A model generated the notes under the pieces. The model was not told the origin of the DNA. It made no database searches and saw nothing but the letters and a program-made list of their open reading frames with translations. The position numbers and the translations under genes were made by a program. Shown one piece after another: positions 6,945 to 15,942 of a stretch of DNA of 22,133 bases. The stretch's first letter is position 1; each line of letters starts with the position of its first letter. This stretch comes from a virus: the IMG/VR virus record IMGVR_UViG_3300045049_000065, positions 1 through 22,133 of that record. The stretch is one strand, 5' to 3'.

Positions 6945-9900
6945 GCTTTCACAAAGCTCATTTCACCATTCGTTGCTTCTCAGTTCCCTTCTCTCTATGA
7001 GCAGGAAGGACCACTGTTCATAGCATTCGTGAAGTTGTACTATCAGTGGCTCGAAGAGCAAGGAAATGTGGTCAATGAGAGCCGATCTCTTATTGATTAT
7101 CGTGACATTGACACCACGCCGGATGCATTTCTCAAGTATTTCCAAGACAAGTACATGCAGGGATTGCCAGCGGACATCGTTGGTGATCGACGCAAGCTAC
7201 AGAAGCACATCAAGGAAATCTACAGCAGCAAGGGCACCATCGTTGGATTGCAGCTTCTCTTTCAGCTGCTCTATGGCACAGAGGCGTCAGTCTACTATCC
7301 TGGTCAAGACATTCTTAAGCCATCAGATGGTATTTGGACGCAACCGCAATACGTCGAAGTTTCAGCGAACCCTCTCAACGTTCTGCTGGTGGGAGAGACC
7401 ATCACTGGACGTGAGTCGGGCGCAACTGCAATTGTTGAAGACTATTCTTATCGTTATGTAAATCGCCGACAGATCAATGTGTTGTCTGTGTCCAATCTTC
7501 ATGGCACATTCAAGACAGGGGAGATTTTGCTCAATGGTGTGATCACTGATGTGTTGCAAGCGCCACGTGTCGTGGGATCAATGACAAGCATTGATGTCAA
7601 CGAATCTGGCTTCAACTACAAAGTCGGTGATGTGCTTCAAGTGCTCGGCGGATCTGGCATCAATGGCGAAGCAGTCGTCAGCAGCGTGCAGCCACGCAAC
7701 GGCGCAATCATCTTCACCATCGTAAATGGTGGTTTTGGCTATGCAAACAATGACTCGTTTGCACCAACCACTGTCACTGTAAATCCTGGTATTGGCTACA
7801 CGGCGAATGTCTATCAGTTTGCTGTTGCAAATGGCTCACAATCTGAATTTTCTTTGTCGAATGTCAATGGAAATGTGATCTATTCGGCGGTCATCAGCAA
7901 TGTGTTCGTCAAGGATTGGCAGAGCGATTGGATCAATCATCCGACTTCTGTCATCTGGGGCATTGATAGCGAGTTCCGTTCAACAATCCCTTCCAGCAGC
8001 TGGGCTATCAGCAATACGACACCAGCAAATGGTGTGCAGAGCAAGGTTGGTCTCACTTGGGGTGATGGCTATTTCAACACTGGTGTTTACATGCCAGCAG
8101 ATGCATTCACCTATGCATCTAATACTGCTCAGACTGACTTGAGCCTTGCCAATTCTGCTGCGTTTCCGCTTTTTGCAAACACTGTCTACACGGTTTCGTT
8201 CTTCTACAAGAAGGATGATGGCACACAGCTGTCACTTATCCCGTACAATCCTCAAAACTATGTGAAGGATCCTGGGTTCGAGAGCGAAAGTTGGACAGTC
8301 AGCAACACCGGTGGTGCAGCAGCCGCAGTCACCTATGTGACTGGCGCGAATGCGATTGATGGCAACGTTTCTCTGCAAATTGGCAACAACACCAGCAACA
8401 CGATTCTTACAATCGTGCAGCCAGCAAACAACAACTACACCATGGTCAATGGTCACACGTACCAGATCAAGGTGTCGTACAAGACCAGCGCAGATTTCAA
8501 TGGTGATGCTGGTTCAATGCTTGCTCTGCGTGCGAACTTCAGTGATGCAAACATCGCTCCGAACACGGTCGTTGCTTCGCTTCAGTTTGGTCCTTCTACA
8601 ACCGTCACGACTCTGTCCAACACATGGACGGCAAACTCTGTGGCACAGAGTGCGATTGTTGCTATTCAATGTGACAGCACGGATGGCACACTGACGATTG
8701 ATGATGTCTCGCTGGTTGACATCACCAATGTGAACATGCAAGACCTGATCATTCGCTTCGGCAACACCGTGGCGAACACAGGAACAAGCACGAAAGTGCC
8801 GAACACTCTCAACACCTATCGCTATTCGACCACACTCACGACTGGCAACACAACTGTTCTGGAGTTCATCAAGAACATTGATCGCGGTGCACATGATTGG
8901 TCGAACGTTGGTTTGACGCTGACGGGTGTCAAGATCGACATTGGCAATGTCGATAATCCATATGTCTCTCCATTCGAAAACTTCCCAGTCTCGAACGCGC
9001 TGTCGAGCATGGTTCTTCCGCTCACTCGTGGTGTTGTTCAGTACGATCCAAGCACACGCAAGTTCCTTTCTGCAACAGAGCTTTCGGGCATTTGGGCATA
9101 TAATGCCAACACAAATGCCAATAACTCAACCATCACTACAAGTGGTCTGATTTCTCCAGACAACGTTTCCACCACGCCAATTCTAGTGCATGTTGCGAAC
9201 GGCACTCTAGTTGGTCAAGGAATTACGGTCACTGTAAACAACGTTGACCCTACGCAAGAAACGGCAATCAACTTGTGGATGAAGGGCAGCACAGGCGCTG
9301 AGAATGTGGTGGTTGGCATCGCAAATGGTGCAACCCAGAGCATGACGCTTCCGACAACTTGGAAGCGTGTGCAACAGATTGTTCCTGCTGGCACATTCTC
9401 TGGCAACACATTTGTATTTGAAGCCTATGTGAGCAGCATTCTTGATTCGGCAACCGCTGCGAACAACGTTGGTTTCTATGCTGACATGTTCCAAGTTCAG
9501 CAAGGCGCAACTGGCTTCAGCAATGCATATCTGAACTACGTCGCTGGCGCAACAAGTCCATTCACTGCGAATGCTGACTATTACACGCTCGGTTCTGACA
9601 ACATCCAACTGGACTACAATCCGGCTGCGAACGCGATTCTGTACTGGTCTGGTTACACAATTGGCAATCCAGGTGTTGGCGCGACATTCAGCATTGGCGA
9701 GCTATCAAATACGCAGATCATCACCACGCCAGTTGACGTTGTTGGAACATACCAAAATGTCGTGCTTTCAAGCATTGACTATGGATTCCCAGCATCCGAA
9801 AATCTGCCAGTCAACTACACTGCATCCAACACATTCTTTGCGAACGGAAACGGAACAAACACCACATTTACCTTGATTGGTGATATGGGAGAACCTCTTG

Positions 9901-12900
9901 TTGCTGCTTCTGCAAATGTGTCTGCCATCTATGTCAATGGTGTTTCGCAAGCGGGTTACACCGTCAATGAATCGACTTCTCAAGTCACACTGATTTCTGC
10001 TCCAGCGCTCAACGCTCAGCTGACTTGGAGCGGTACATACGCGGCGCTTGGATCCAACTACAACACTCCATTGACTGATGCACTTGATGTTCGCAACATC
10101 ACTGTTGGTACGATTGAGTCTTTGATTGGCATCAACCCTGGTGTTGGCTACAACGGACCTGTACAAGTTTCTGTTGTGAATGATGTCATTGCTGGTCTCA
10201 ATTTGACTGCTCCTGATGGCACCATCATGGGCGAAGATGCGAACATTTCTGCTGTGGCATCTGCGGGAAATGGAGCAATTGCAACCGTCAGCATCCTTGA
10301 TTCTGGTTATGGATATCAACAGGGTGATGTGATTGAGCTATTCAATGCCAACAATCCATTCACTGCTGGCGGTTCTGTCAACCTTGGCCAAGGCGGAAAA
10401 GGTGCGGGTTATTGGAAAGACACACGTTCGTTCCTTGATTCTGACAAGTACATCCAAGACGATTTCTATTACCAGGATTATAGCTACGAAGTTCAGGTTG
10501 AGCTTGCATTCAACCGCTACAGCGACTTGCTCCAGAAGATCTGGCACCCAGCTGGTACCAAGATGTTCGGCAAGGTCATTATCGGCAATCTGGTAGACAG
10601 TCAATCAGAGATCGCAGAGATCAAGTTTAGTTCGATCTTCCAGACACAATATCTCACTTCGTACGACACGTTGTTCACCACAACGCGCAACACAACGACA
10701 GCCTATCTGTCGATGTATGGCACCACGTACTACACAGAGAAGGCAACTCAGACTTCTCAGGCAACACACGCAGATCTTTCGTATCTACCAGAATTGGTCG
10801 TCAACGGCACATTCAATGTCGACCTTTCCAACTGGAGCACGGGCTATGGTTCGGCAACCTGGAGTTCAACACAGGCGATCGAACTGGCTGCGAATACACT
10901 CGTTTATCAGCAGATTCAGACAGTTGCTGGCCAGGAATACTACATCCAGGCAAACACTTCTGGTCCAGTAACGCTGGCTGCATCTCCAAATGCTAATGGT
11001 GCAAATGCTTATGTCAGCAACACCATTGCAACTGGTCTGGTGACTGGAGCGTTTGTTGCTCAAGGTTCGCAGACATACGTGGTCATGTATACCAATGCGA
11101 ACACAGCAACGAACGTTGATAACGTTTCTGCCAAGAACCTGCCGCCTTCTAGCCGTACGACTTATTACGCAACTAGCCGTTCGACGTTGACAGTGTTCGA
11201 TACCAACCAGAGCACCAGTCTTTCTACAACGACTGTCTACAATACGATTTTCAACACTGCGTTCTTGACCAACATCTTGACCGCATCGACATTCCAGACA
11301 AACTATCTCACAATTCGCAGCACATTTACTGCGTTCAACACAGCATATGCAACGAGCCGTCAGACAACACTCCAGACGCTCACGGTGTTCAACACGCTGT
11401 CTCCGACAAACTTCGCTACGAACACCACATACATCACGACATTCGATACATCTACGCAGACTTCTCGAATCACGATCACAACTGGTTCTACAAACTATGC
11501 GACAAATCGTCTAACCACGACGACCACAACGACTGTCTACGATACAGCATATCAGACTGCGATTGCAACCGATACTACGGTTTCAACCAGTGCTCAGACC
11601 AGCCGAGCAACAGCTACAACTACAACGACCACATACATCACAACCTATTTGTCGATGTATGCAACGAACAATCTCACGGCAACAACTCGTTCGACGATTG
11701 CTCCTACAACATACGAAAGTCTCTGGAACACAGTTTTCATTTCGACATATGCAACAGCGTTCGGAACAACGATCGTCACGACATTCAACACTCTGACTGT
11801 TTTCAATACGACGACTTCGCGTTCGACCATTACCACAACGATCAAACCAACCAACTACCTCACTACGACAACGTTTGGCACGGCAACGACAACTGCATAT
11901 GCAACAAATCGTGCAACAGATACAACTGTTTCTACGATCACGACTTACAACACGACATTCGATACAGCGTTTGCAACTTCACGCGCGACAGCAACAAGTC
12001 AACAGACGCTGACGGTATTCAACACTACTTCGACGAAGAACACCACATACGCAACGGTATATCCTTCTTTCTTTGCGACGAGCGCATCAACTTCGCGTTC
12101 TACTACAACGGTATTTGATACTTCGGCTTCTACGCTGACGGTATTCAACACAACCACCGTAAAGGCAACGAATTTCCTGACAACTACAACGTTCTTGACT
12201 TCGTATCTGACATACTACGCAACAAATCGTGCAACAGATACCAACGTCCAGACTTCGTTGAACACGACGCAGCTGACTTCCGCGTCGACCACGACAACGT
12301 TTGCGACGACATATTCGACGTTCTACGCAACAAATTTTGCAACCACGACGACATACACCACGACGTACAACACGACGTATTTGTCTGCTCGCACAACGAC
12401 GTTTATTACAACATTCAATACAACCACCGTATTCAATACGACCACCGTATTCAATACGACCACTTCTTGGTTGGTTGCAACAAGTGCTGTTACTTCGCAG
12501 GCAACCACGACAGTGTTCAATACGACCACGACGTTTGTGACCGTTTGGATCACTTCTTCGCGAACACCAACAAGTTCTCACTCGAAGAACACTACGGTTG
12601 CAACATCTCGCGCTACTTCAACATCTCGCGCTACTAATACTTCTTGGACGACAACTTGGAATACAACATACAGCCAGCTGACCGCTACTTCGGCTTCTAC
12701 AGCGACCTCCCGCGCAACAGCTACGACAAATAGCACGTCACGTTCTACCAACGTTACCGTTGTGCGTGCAACTAGTCAGCTAACTTCTAAGTCTACGACG
12801 ACTGTGTTCGATACAAGTCAGATCACGACAGGTTCGACGAGCCGTGCGACCACAACATCGTACATTACCACATTCGTCACAACTTGGGCAACATTCTACG

Positions 12901-14177
12901 CAACGACAACCACATTTGATACCAGCACAACAACTTCCAAGAACACAACGCTTCAGACGTTGACGTTGTTCAACACGACTTCTGTCAAGGCAACGAATTT
13001 CCTGACGACGACTGTCTATCCAACGAACTTTGCAACCACAACAACGTTCGTCACAACATACGACACGTCAACTCAGACTTCTGTCATCACGACAGGTGTT
13101 ACGAGCACCACCAAGTCAACGAACTTCTTGACGACCACGGTATTCAACACCACAACGACTTACGACACTGCATTTGCAACAAGTCGTTCAACAACCAACA
13201 ACACACTCACAGCTTTCGCAACGATCACCACGTTTGACACTGTGATTGCAACAACCAAACAGACCAGCGCACAAACGCTGACGGTGTTCAACACCACATC
13301 AAACATAAACACCACAACGGTGTTCGCAACAGCAACAAACTTCTTGACTGCTACATCGCGCAACACCACATATGACACAAGCCAGATCACGACTGTTTCG
13401 ACGAGCCGTCAGACGGGAAGCATCACCTCCCGCAATACCTCGATCATCACCACCTTCAATACTACAACAGTCTATGATACGGGTGGCACAGTCAATCGCT
13501 CTACATCTCGTACAACGGCAACGAATAAGATCACAACGTACGCAACTGTCTTCAATACAGCATATGCAACAACGACAGTCTATCCAACCATGGTGGCGAC
13601 TTCCGCAGTCACTACCACGCTGAAGAACACTGCGTATGACACGATCTTTGCAACGAATAAGCAGACCACCACGGTGTTTGCTTCGTTCTTTGCAACGAGC
13701 CAATCGACGATTGGTGTCACTGCCACCGTCTTCAATACTTTGAAGTCGACCAACTTCTTGACGACAACGACGTATGCAACAACATACGACACTGTCATCC
13801 TGACTGAAGCTGCAACGAACACCGTTTATAACACTGTGTTCAACACTTATACATACAAGGTCACTTCGATTGTAACGAATCGAAACACTTCGCAGCAGAC
13901 GCAGAATGCAACAACCACTGTTTATCTGACTGCATTTGCTACGAATCGCACGACGACCACCACATTCGACACCAATCAGTTGACTGTGTATGTCGTTGTT
14001 CCGACCCTTTATCTGACGTATTTCAACACGCTGACATCTGCTCCGACTTCGTACGACACTGGCTACCCAACTACTCGCTCGACCGGAACAACGTACGACA
14101 CTTCGTACCAGACAGCGCGCGAAACATCACTTGCAACAGAAACCAACATAGTGCTGGCTGATACTCCAGCGCTCTGA
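6942..14177 (+). CDS. Giant baseplate wedge-position protein (gp7 position) with Thr-rich repeat extension
   Basis: A 2,411-aa protein between gp6 and gp8, the place of T4 gp7 (1,032 aa). Residues 1-125 match the N-terminal domain of large structural proteins at this position in T4-like cyanophages (FPSLYEQEGPLFIAFVKLYY; SSKGTIVGLQLLFQLLYG). Next come GxGY-type beta modules (about 215-290), jelly-roll-like domains (about 325-680 and 690-900), another beta/GxGY region (about 960-1150), and a closing motif (YIQDDFYYQDYSYEVQ ... HPAGTKMFG, about 1165-1210) that I recall near the C-terminus of the cyanophage counterparts. After it comes an extension of about 1,200 residues: a Thr-rich array (about 1231-2402) interrupted by a jelly-roll-like domain (about 1279-1402). 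The core probably docks in the wedge and the extension probably projects as a fibre or adhesin; both are inference. True orthology to gp7 is not shown. Confidence 0.8.
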   Translation: MAFTKLISPFVASQFPSLYEQEGPLFIAFVKLYYQWLEEQGNVVNESRSLIDYRDIDTTPDAFLKYFQDKYMQGLPADIVGDRRKLQKHIKEIYSSKGTIVGLQLLFQLLYGTEASVYYPGQDILKPSDGIWTQPQYVEVSANPLNVLLVGETITGRESGATAIVEDYSYRYVNRRQINVLSVSNLHGTFKTGEILLNGVITDVLQAPRVVGSMTSIDVNESGFNYKVGDVLQVLGGSGINGEAVVSSVQPRNGAIIFTIVNGGFGYANNDSFAPTTVTVNPGIGYTANVYQFAVANGSQSEFSLSNVNGNVIYSAVISNVFVKDWQSDWINHPTSVIWGIDSEFRSTIPSSSWAISNTTPANGVQSKVGLTWGDGYFNTGVYMPADAFTYASNTAQTDLSLANSAAFPLFANTVYTVSFFYKKDDGTQLSLIPYNPQNYVKDPGFESESWTVSNTGGAAAAVTYVTGANAIDGNVSLQIGNNTSNTILTIVQPANNNYTMVNGHTYQIKVSYKTSADFNGDAGSMLALRANFSDANIAPNTVVASLQFGPSTTVTTLSNTWTANSVAQSAIVAIQCDSTDGTLTIDDVSLVDITNVNMQDLIIRFGNTVANTGTSTKVPNTLNTYRYSTTLTTGNTTVLEFIKNIDRGAHDWSNVGLTLTGVKIDIGNVDNPYVSPFENFPVSNALSSMVLPLTRGVVQYDPSTRKFLSATELSGIWAYNANTNANNSTITTSGLISPDNVSTTPILVHVANGTLVGQGITVTVNNVDPTQETAINLWMKGSTGAENVVVGIANGATQSMTLPTTWKRVQQIVPAGTFSGNTFVFEAYVSSILDSATAANNVGFYADMFQVQQGATGFSNAYLNYVAGATSPFTANADYYTLGSDNIQLDYNPAANAILYWSGYTIGNPGVGATFSIGELSNTQIITTPVDVVGTYQNVVLSSIDYGFPASENLPVNYTASNTFFANGNGTNTTFTLIGDMGEPLVAASANVSAIYVNGVSQAGYTVNESTSQVTLISAPALNAQLTWSGTYAALGSNYNTPLTDALDVRNITVGTIESLIGINPGVGYNGPVQVSVVNDVIAGLNLTAPDGTIMGEDANISAVASAGNGAIATVSILDSGYGYQQGDVIELFNANNPFTAGGSVNLGQGGKGAGYWKDTRSFLDSDKYIQDDFYYQDYSYEVQVELAFNRYSDLLQKIWHPAGTKMFGKVIIGNLVDSQSEIAEIKFSSIFQTQYLTSYDTLFTTTRNTTTAYLSMYGTTYYTEKATQTSQATHADLSYLPELVVNGTFNVDLSNWSTGYGSATWSSTQAIELAANTLVYQQIQTVAGQEYYIQANTSGPVTLAASPNANGANAYVSNTIATGLVTGAFVAQGSQTYVVMYTNANTATNVDNVSAKNLPPSSRTTYYATSRSTLTVFDTNQSTSLSTTTVYNTIFNTAFLTNILTASTFQTNYLTIRSTFTAFNTAYATSRQTTLQTLTVFNTLSPTNFATNTTYITTFDTSTQTSRITITTGSTNYATNRLTTTTTTTVYDTAYQTAIATDTTVSTSAQTSRATATTTTTTYITTYLSMYATNNLTATTRSTIAPTTYESLWNTVFISTYATAFGTTIVTTFNTLTVFNTTTSRSTITTTIKPTNYLTTTTFGTATTTAYATNRATDTTVSTITTYNTTFDTAFATSRATATSQQTLTVFNTTSTKNTTYATVYPSFFATSASTSRSTTTVFDTSASTLTVFNTTTVKATNFLTTTTFLTSYLTYYATNRATDTNVQTSLNTTQLTSASTTTTFATTYSTFYATNFATTTTYTTTYNTTYLSARTTTFITTFNTTTVFNTTTVFNTTTSWLVATSAVTSQATTTVFNTTTTFVTVWITSSRTPTSSHSKNTTVATSRATSTSRATNTSWTTTWNTTYSQLTATSASTATSRATATTNSTSRSTNVTVVRATSQLTSKSTTTVFDTSQITTGSTSRATTTSYITTFVTTWATFYATTTTFDTSTTTSKNTTLQTLTLFNTTSVKATNFLTTTVYPTNFATTTTFVTTYDTSTQTSVITTGVTSTTKSTNFLTTTVFNTTTTYDTAFATSRSTTNNTLTAFATITTFDTVIATTKQTSAQTLTVFNTTSNINTTTVFATATNFLTATSRNTTYDTSQITTVSTSRQTGSITSRNTSIITTFNTTTVYDTGGTVNRSTSRTTATNKITTYATVFNTAYATTTVYPTMVATSAVTTTLKNTAYDTIFATNKQTTTVFASFFATSQSTIGVTATVFNTLKSTNFLTTTTYATTYDTVILTEAATNTVYNTVFNTYTYKVTSIVTNRNTSQQTQNATTTVYLTAFATNRTTTTTFDTNQLTVYVVVPTLYLTYFNTLTSAPTSYDTGYPTTRSTGTTYDTSYQTARETSLATETNIVLADTPAL
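7917..8976 (+). other. Outer jelly-roll-like domain, split by a nested domain
   Basis: Protein residues about 326-678. The first part ends VYTVSFFYKKDDGTQLSLIP and the second resumes DLIIRFGNTVANTG and closes with VGLTLTGVKIDIGNVDNPYV. These two halves read like one carbohydrate-binding-type jelly-roll interrupted in the middle. The domain call is by pattern only. Confidence 0.45.
8247..8735 (+). other. Nested CBM4/9-like jelly-roll domain
   Basis: Residues about 436-598 start KDPGFESESWTVS and end GTLTIDDVSLVDI, the usual opening (N/D-P-G-F-E...W) and closing (hDDVsL) signatures of CBM4/9-like galactose-binding folds. It lies inside another domain whose strands resume directly after it. The sugar ligand is unknown. 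Confidence 0.55.
10776..11147 (+). other. CBM-like jelly-roll domain inserted in the Thr-rich array
   Basis: Residues about 1279-1402 open LPELVVNGTFNVDLSNWS and close TNVDNVSAKNLPPS, again the opening and closing signature of CBM4/9-like folds. Thr-unit sequence lies on both sides (EKAT QTSQAT before; TYYAT SRST LTVFDT after), so the domain interrupts the array. Confidence 0.5.
11901..12241 (+). repeat. Exact 23-nt dispersed repeat within the array
   Basis: The same 23 nt occur at 11901-11923 and 12219-12241, 318 bp apart, encoding the start of NRATDT in both. The flanking sequence diverges. This points to past copying within the array or to selection on the unit. Confidence 0.6.
12413..12466 (+). 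repeat. 18-bp tandem repeat, three copies
   Basis: Units at 12413-12430, 12431-12448 and 12449-12466 (attcaatacgaccaccgt and close variants) encode VFNTTT hexads in tandem. The first differs from the second at one base; the third diverges at its last two bases. This is one of the two clearest local expansions in the array. Confidence 0.8.
12601..12636 (+). repeat. 18-bp tandem repeat, two copies
   Basis: caacatctcgcgctactt at 12601-12618 and caacatctcgcgctacta at 12619-12636 differ only in the last base. They encode ATSRAT-STSRAT. A recent in-frame duplication is the simplest explanation. Confidence 0.75.
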
Positions 14178-14189
14178 TGAAAGGCTGAA

Positions 14190-15926
14190 ATGAGCACTAA
14201 CATTCTCTCCAAATTCAAGCAGAACGAGATTGCTAACTTCATTGATAGCATCGATTCTCCAGTACGCGCGATTCAAATTTTGTCTGCCGGTTCTGGTTAT
14301 GCAAATGGAGAGAATGTTTTGTTTGCCGGTCCAGGTACACAAGCGAGTGCAAAAGTGTTCACAGATCCAAACGGAGCAATCCAGTACATTGCCATCATCA
14401 ACGGCGGCAATTACGAAATTGCTCCGACACTGAGTGTTTCAACTGCAGCTGGATATGGTGCTGTTTTACGACCAGTTTTGGACAATGAGAACTTTTATGT
14501 GTTTGCCGGTCGTCCATTGCCATACTCACCAAATGACAACAATCCAGATCCGAACTACGAAAACGTCTATGATGGTTACAACTTCCAGTTCGATCAGATG
14601 TACTTCGGCGTCAAGCTGACCAACACAGACGTCTCATTCGTTGCACCTCGTCACACCTGGCAGTCTGGTTCTGTGTATTATCAGTATGATGATAAGGACA
14701 CTAATCTCCCGAACGAAGCATTCTATGTTGTTACCAGCGCGAATCTGGTCTTCAAGTGCATCAACAATAATGCGAATGGCACTTCAACCATTGAACCTTC
14801 AAACACCCAGAGCACAGGCATGCCTCCGGTTCTTTCGGATGGCTATCAGTGGAAATACATGTGCACTATCACGGGTGTAGATCAGACCAAGTTCGGCACG
14901 AGCCAATTCATCCCAATCATTGAAGATGCAAACGTTACTGCCAATGCAATTCCTGGCGGAATTTTCAACGTTTTGGTGGAATCTGGTGGTATCAACTATC
15001 CATGTTCAGTCGGTCAAGTTCTTGGCGTCAGCGGAACACAGGTCGTAATTTCTGCTAACACCACACCAATCAACAACTATTATGCCAACAGCACATTGAC
15101 TGTGTTTGGTGCAGGAAACGAAGTTACAAACTGGCGTATTGTACAATCCATGCAGGTTGGTGCAAATAACGTTATTGTCCTCGCGAACACCTTCACACCT
15201 GATCAGATTTCGGTGGGTTTCAATTATCAAATTGCGCCAACTCTGAATGTGATCGGAGATGGTTCTAATTTTGAAGGCTACCTAGTGATGAATCAACAGA
15301 GCCAATCCATTGTCTCTGTTCAAATTGTCGACCCCGGTCATGGATACAACATCGCGAATGCGCAAGTCATTTCTGGTTCTAGCTTTGGTACTGGTGCAAA
15401 TCTTCGACCAATCATTTCTCCACCGGGTGGACACGGATCTGACGTACATGGCGAACTTTACTGCCAATATCTCGGTCTATCAGCACAGTTCGCAAATAAC
15501 TTGGGACTTCCTGACAACGTTACTATCAGAACAGTTGGTTTGTTGAAAAACCCACAAGTGTATGGTTCTAACAATACACCATACACTAATGAGACGTTCG
15601 TTCAGACAGTAGCTCTACAAGTATCAAATACAACCGCATCGATGTTTAGCATCGGTGAAGAAATCATCGGCAACGTTTCTCGCGCGCGCGGCGCGGTTGC
15701 GCTGTGCAACTCAACAGTTGTTGTGATCACCGGTTATATCGGTGAATTCTTGACTGGTGAAACGTTGAATGGCCAGACTTCTGGCGTTCAGTTCGTGTTC
15801 AACAGCGCCAACACAACACCTGCTGTCAAACTTTATTCCGGCGATATTCTCTATCTTCAGAATATCGGCGCAACAGAACGATCGCCAACTTCATCTGAGC
15901 AATTGAAAATGATTGTGCGACTTTGA
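14190..15926 (+). CDS. gp8: Baseplate wedge protein gp8, enlarged
   Basis: The 578-aa protein aligns with T4 gp8 (334 aa), a wedge dimer. The start KFKQNEIANFIDSI parallels T4 KFRTEKMLNFYNSI; NFYVFAGRPLPYSPND (residue about 101) parallels the T4 FITFGRSEPWSSNEN region; then VSFVAPRHTW, AFYVVTSANLVFKCI, DGYQWKYMCTI, TIRTVGLLKNPQ and the C-terminal GDILYLQN. Between the first two blocks, residues about 25-98 are an extra GxGY module (LSAGSGYANGENVLF), and more GxGY-like repeats lie at about 265-275, 340-352 and 380-390. These additions largely account for the extra length. It starts 12 nt after the giant's stop with AAAGG upstream. The assignment is firm; the role of the inserted modules is unknown. 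Confidence 0.9.
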   Translation: MSTNILSKFKQNEIANFIDSIDSPVRAIQILSAGSGYANGENVLFAGPGTQASAKVFTDPNGAIQYIAIINGGNYEIAPTLSVSTAAGYGAVLRPVLDNENFYVFAGRPLPYSPNDNNPDPNYENVYDGYNFQFDQMYFGVKLTNTDVSFVAPRHTWQSGSVYYQYDDKDTNLPNEAFYVVTSANLVFKCINNNANGTSTIEPSNTQSTGMPPVLSDGYQWKYMCTITGVDQTKFGTSQFIPIIEDANVTANAIPGGIFNVLVESGGINYPCSVGQVLGVSGTQVVISANTTPINNYYANSTLTVFGAGNEVTNWRIVQSMQVGANNVIVLANTFTPDQISVGFNYQIAPTLNVIGDGSNFEGYLVMNQQSQSIVSVQIVDPGHGYNIANAQVISGSSFGTGANLRPIISPPGGHGSDVHGELYCQYLGLSAQFANNLGLPDNVTIRTVGLLKNPQVYGSNNTPYTNETFVQTVALQVSNTTASMFSIGEEIIGNVSRARGAVALCNSTVVVITGYIGEFLTGETLNGQTSGVQFVFNSANTTPAVKLYSGDILYLQNIGATERSPTSSEQLKMIVRL

Positions 15927-15942
15927 AGCACTGAAAACAGGC

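Larger units (their letters stand above)
10630..14150 (+). repeat. Thr-rich repeat array with 4- and 6-residue units (12- and 18-bp)
   Basis: Coding array for roughly 1,050 residues, excluding the domain at 10776-11147. It is built of tetrads xxxT (AYAT, SRQT, NFLT, STQT) and hexads xTxxxT (LTVFNT, TTVYDT, DTTVST), usually as 6-4-4 or 6-4-4-4, giving 14- or 18-residue super-units. Aromatic F/Y is common two residues before Thr (VFNT, AYAT, NFAT). Because steps are even, Thr stays on one face of an extended strand. I found only two odd steps, near 12573-12596 and 13983-14006. Thr codons are mixed (ACA, ACG, ACC, ACT), so most of the array is not a fresh duplication. Confidence 0.85.

Noticed and set aside
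12087-12581. 164-codon minus-strand frame rich in Arg and Cys
   Set aside because: It is the reverse reading of the Thr-rich array. The repeated ACN codons on the plus strand produce the Cys/Arg composition. Not a gene.
10630-14150. Possible CRISPR array or non-coding satellite
   Set aside because: Units are not separated by unique spacers of constant length, and the region is one continuous open frame with mixed synonymous codons, as expected for coding sequence.
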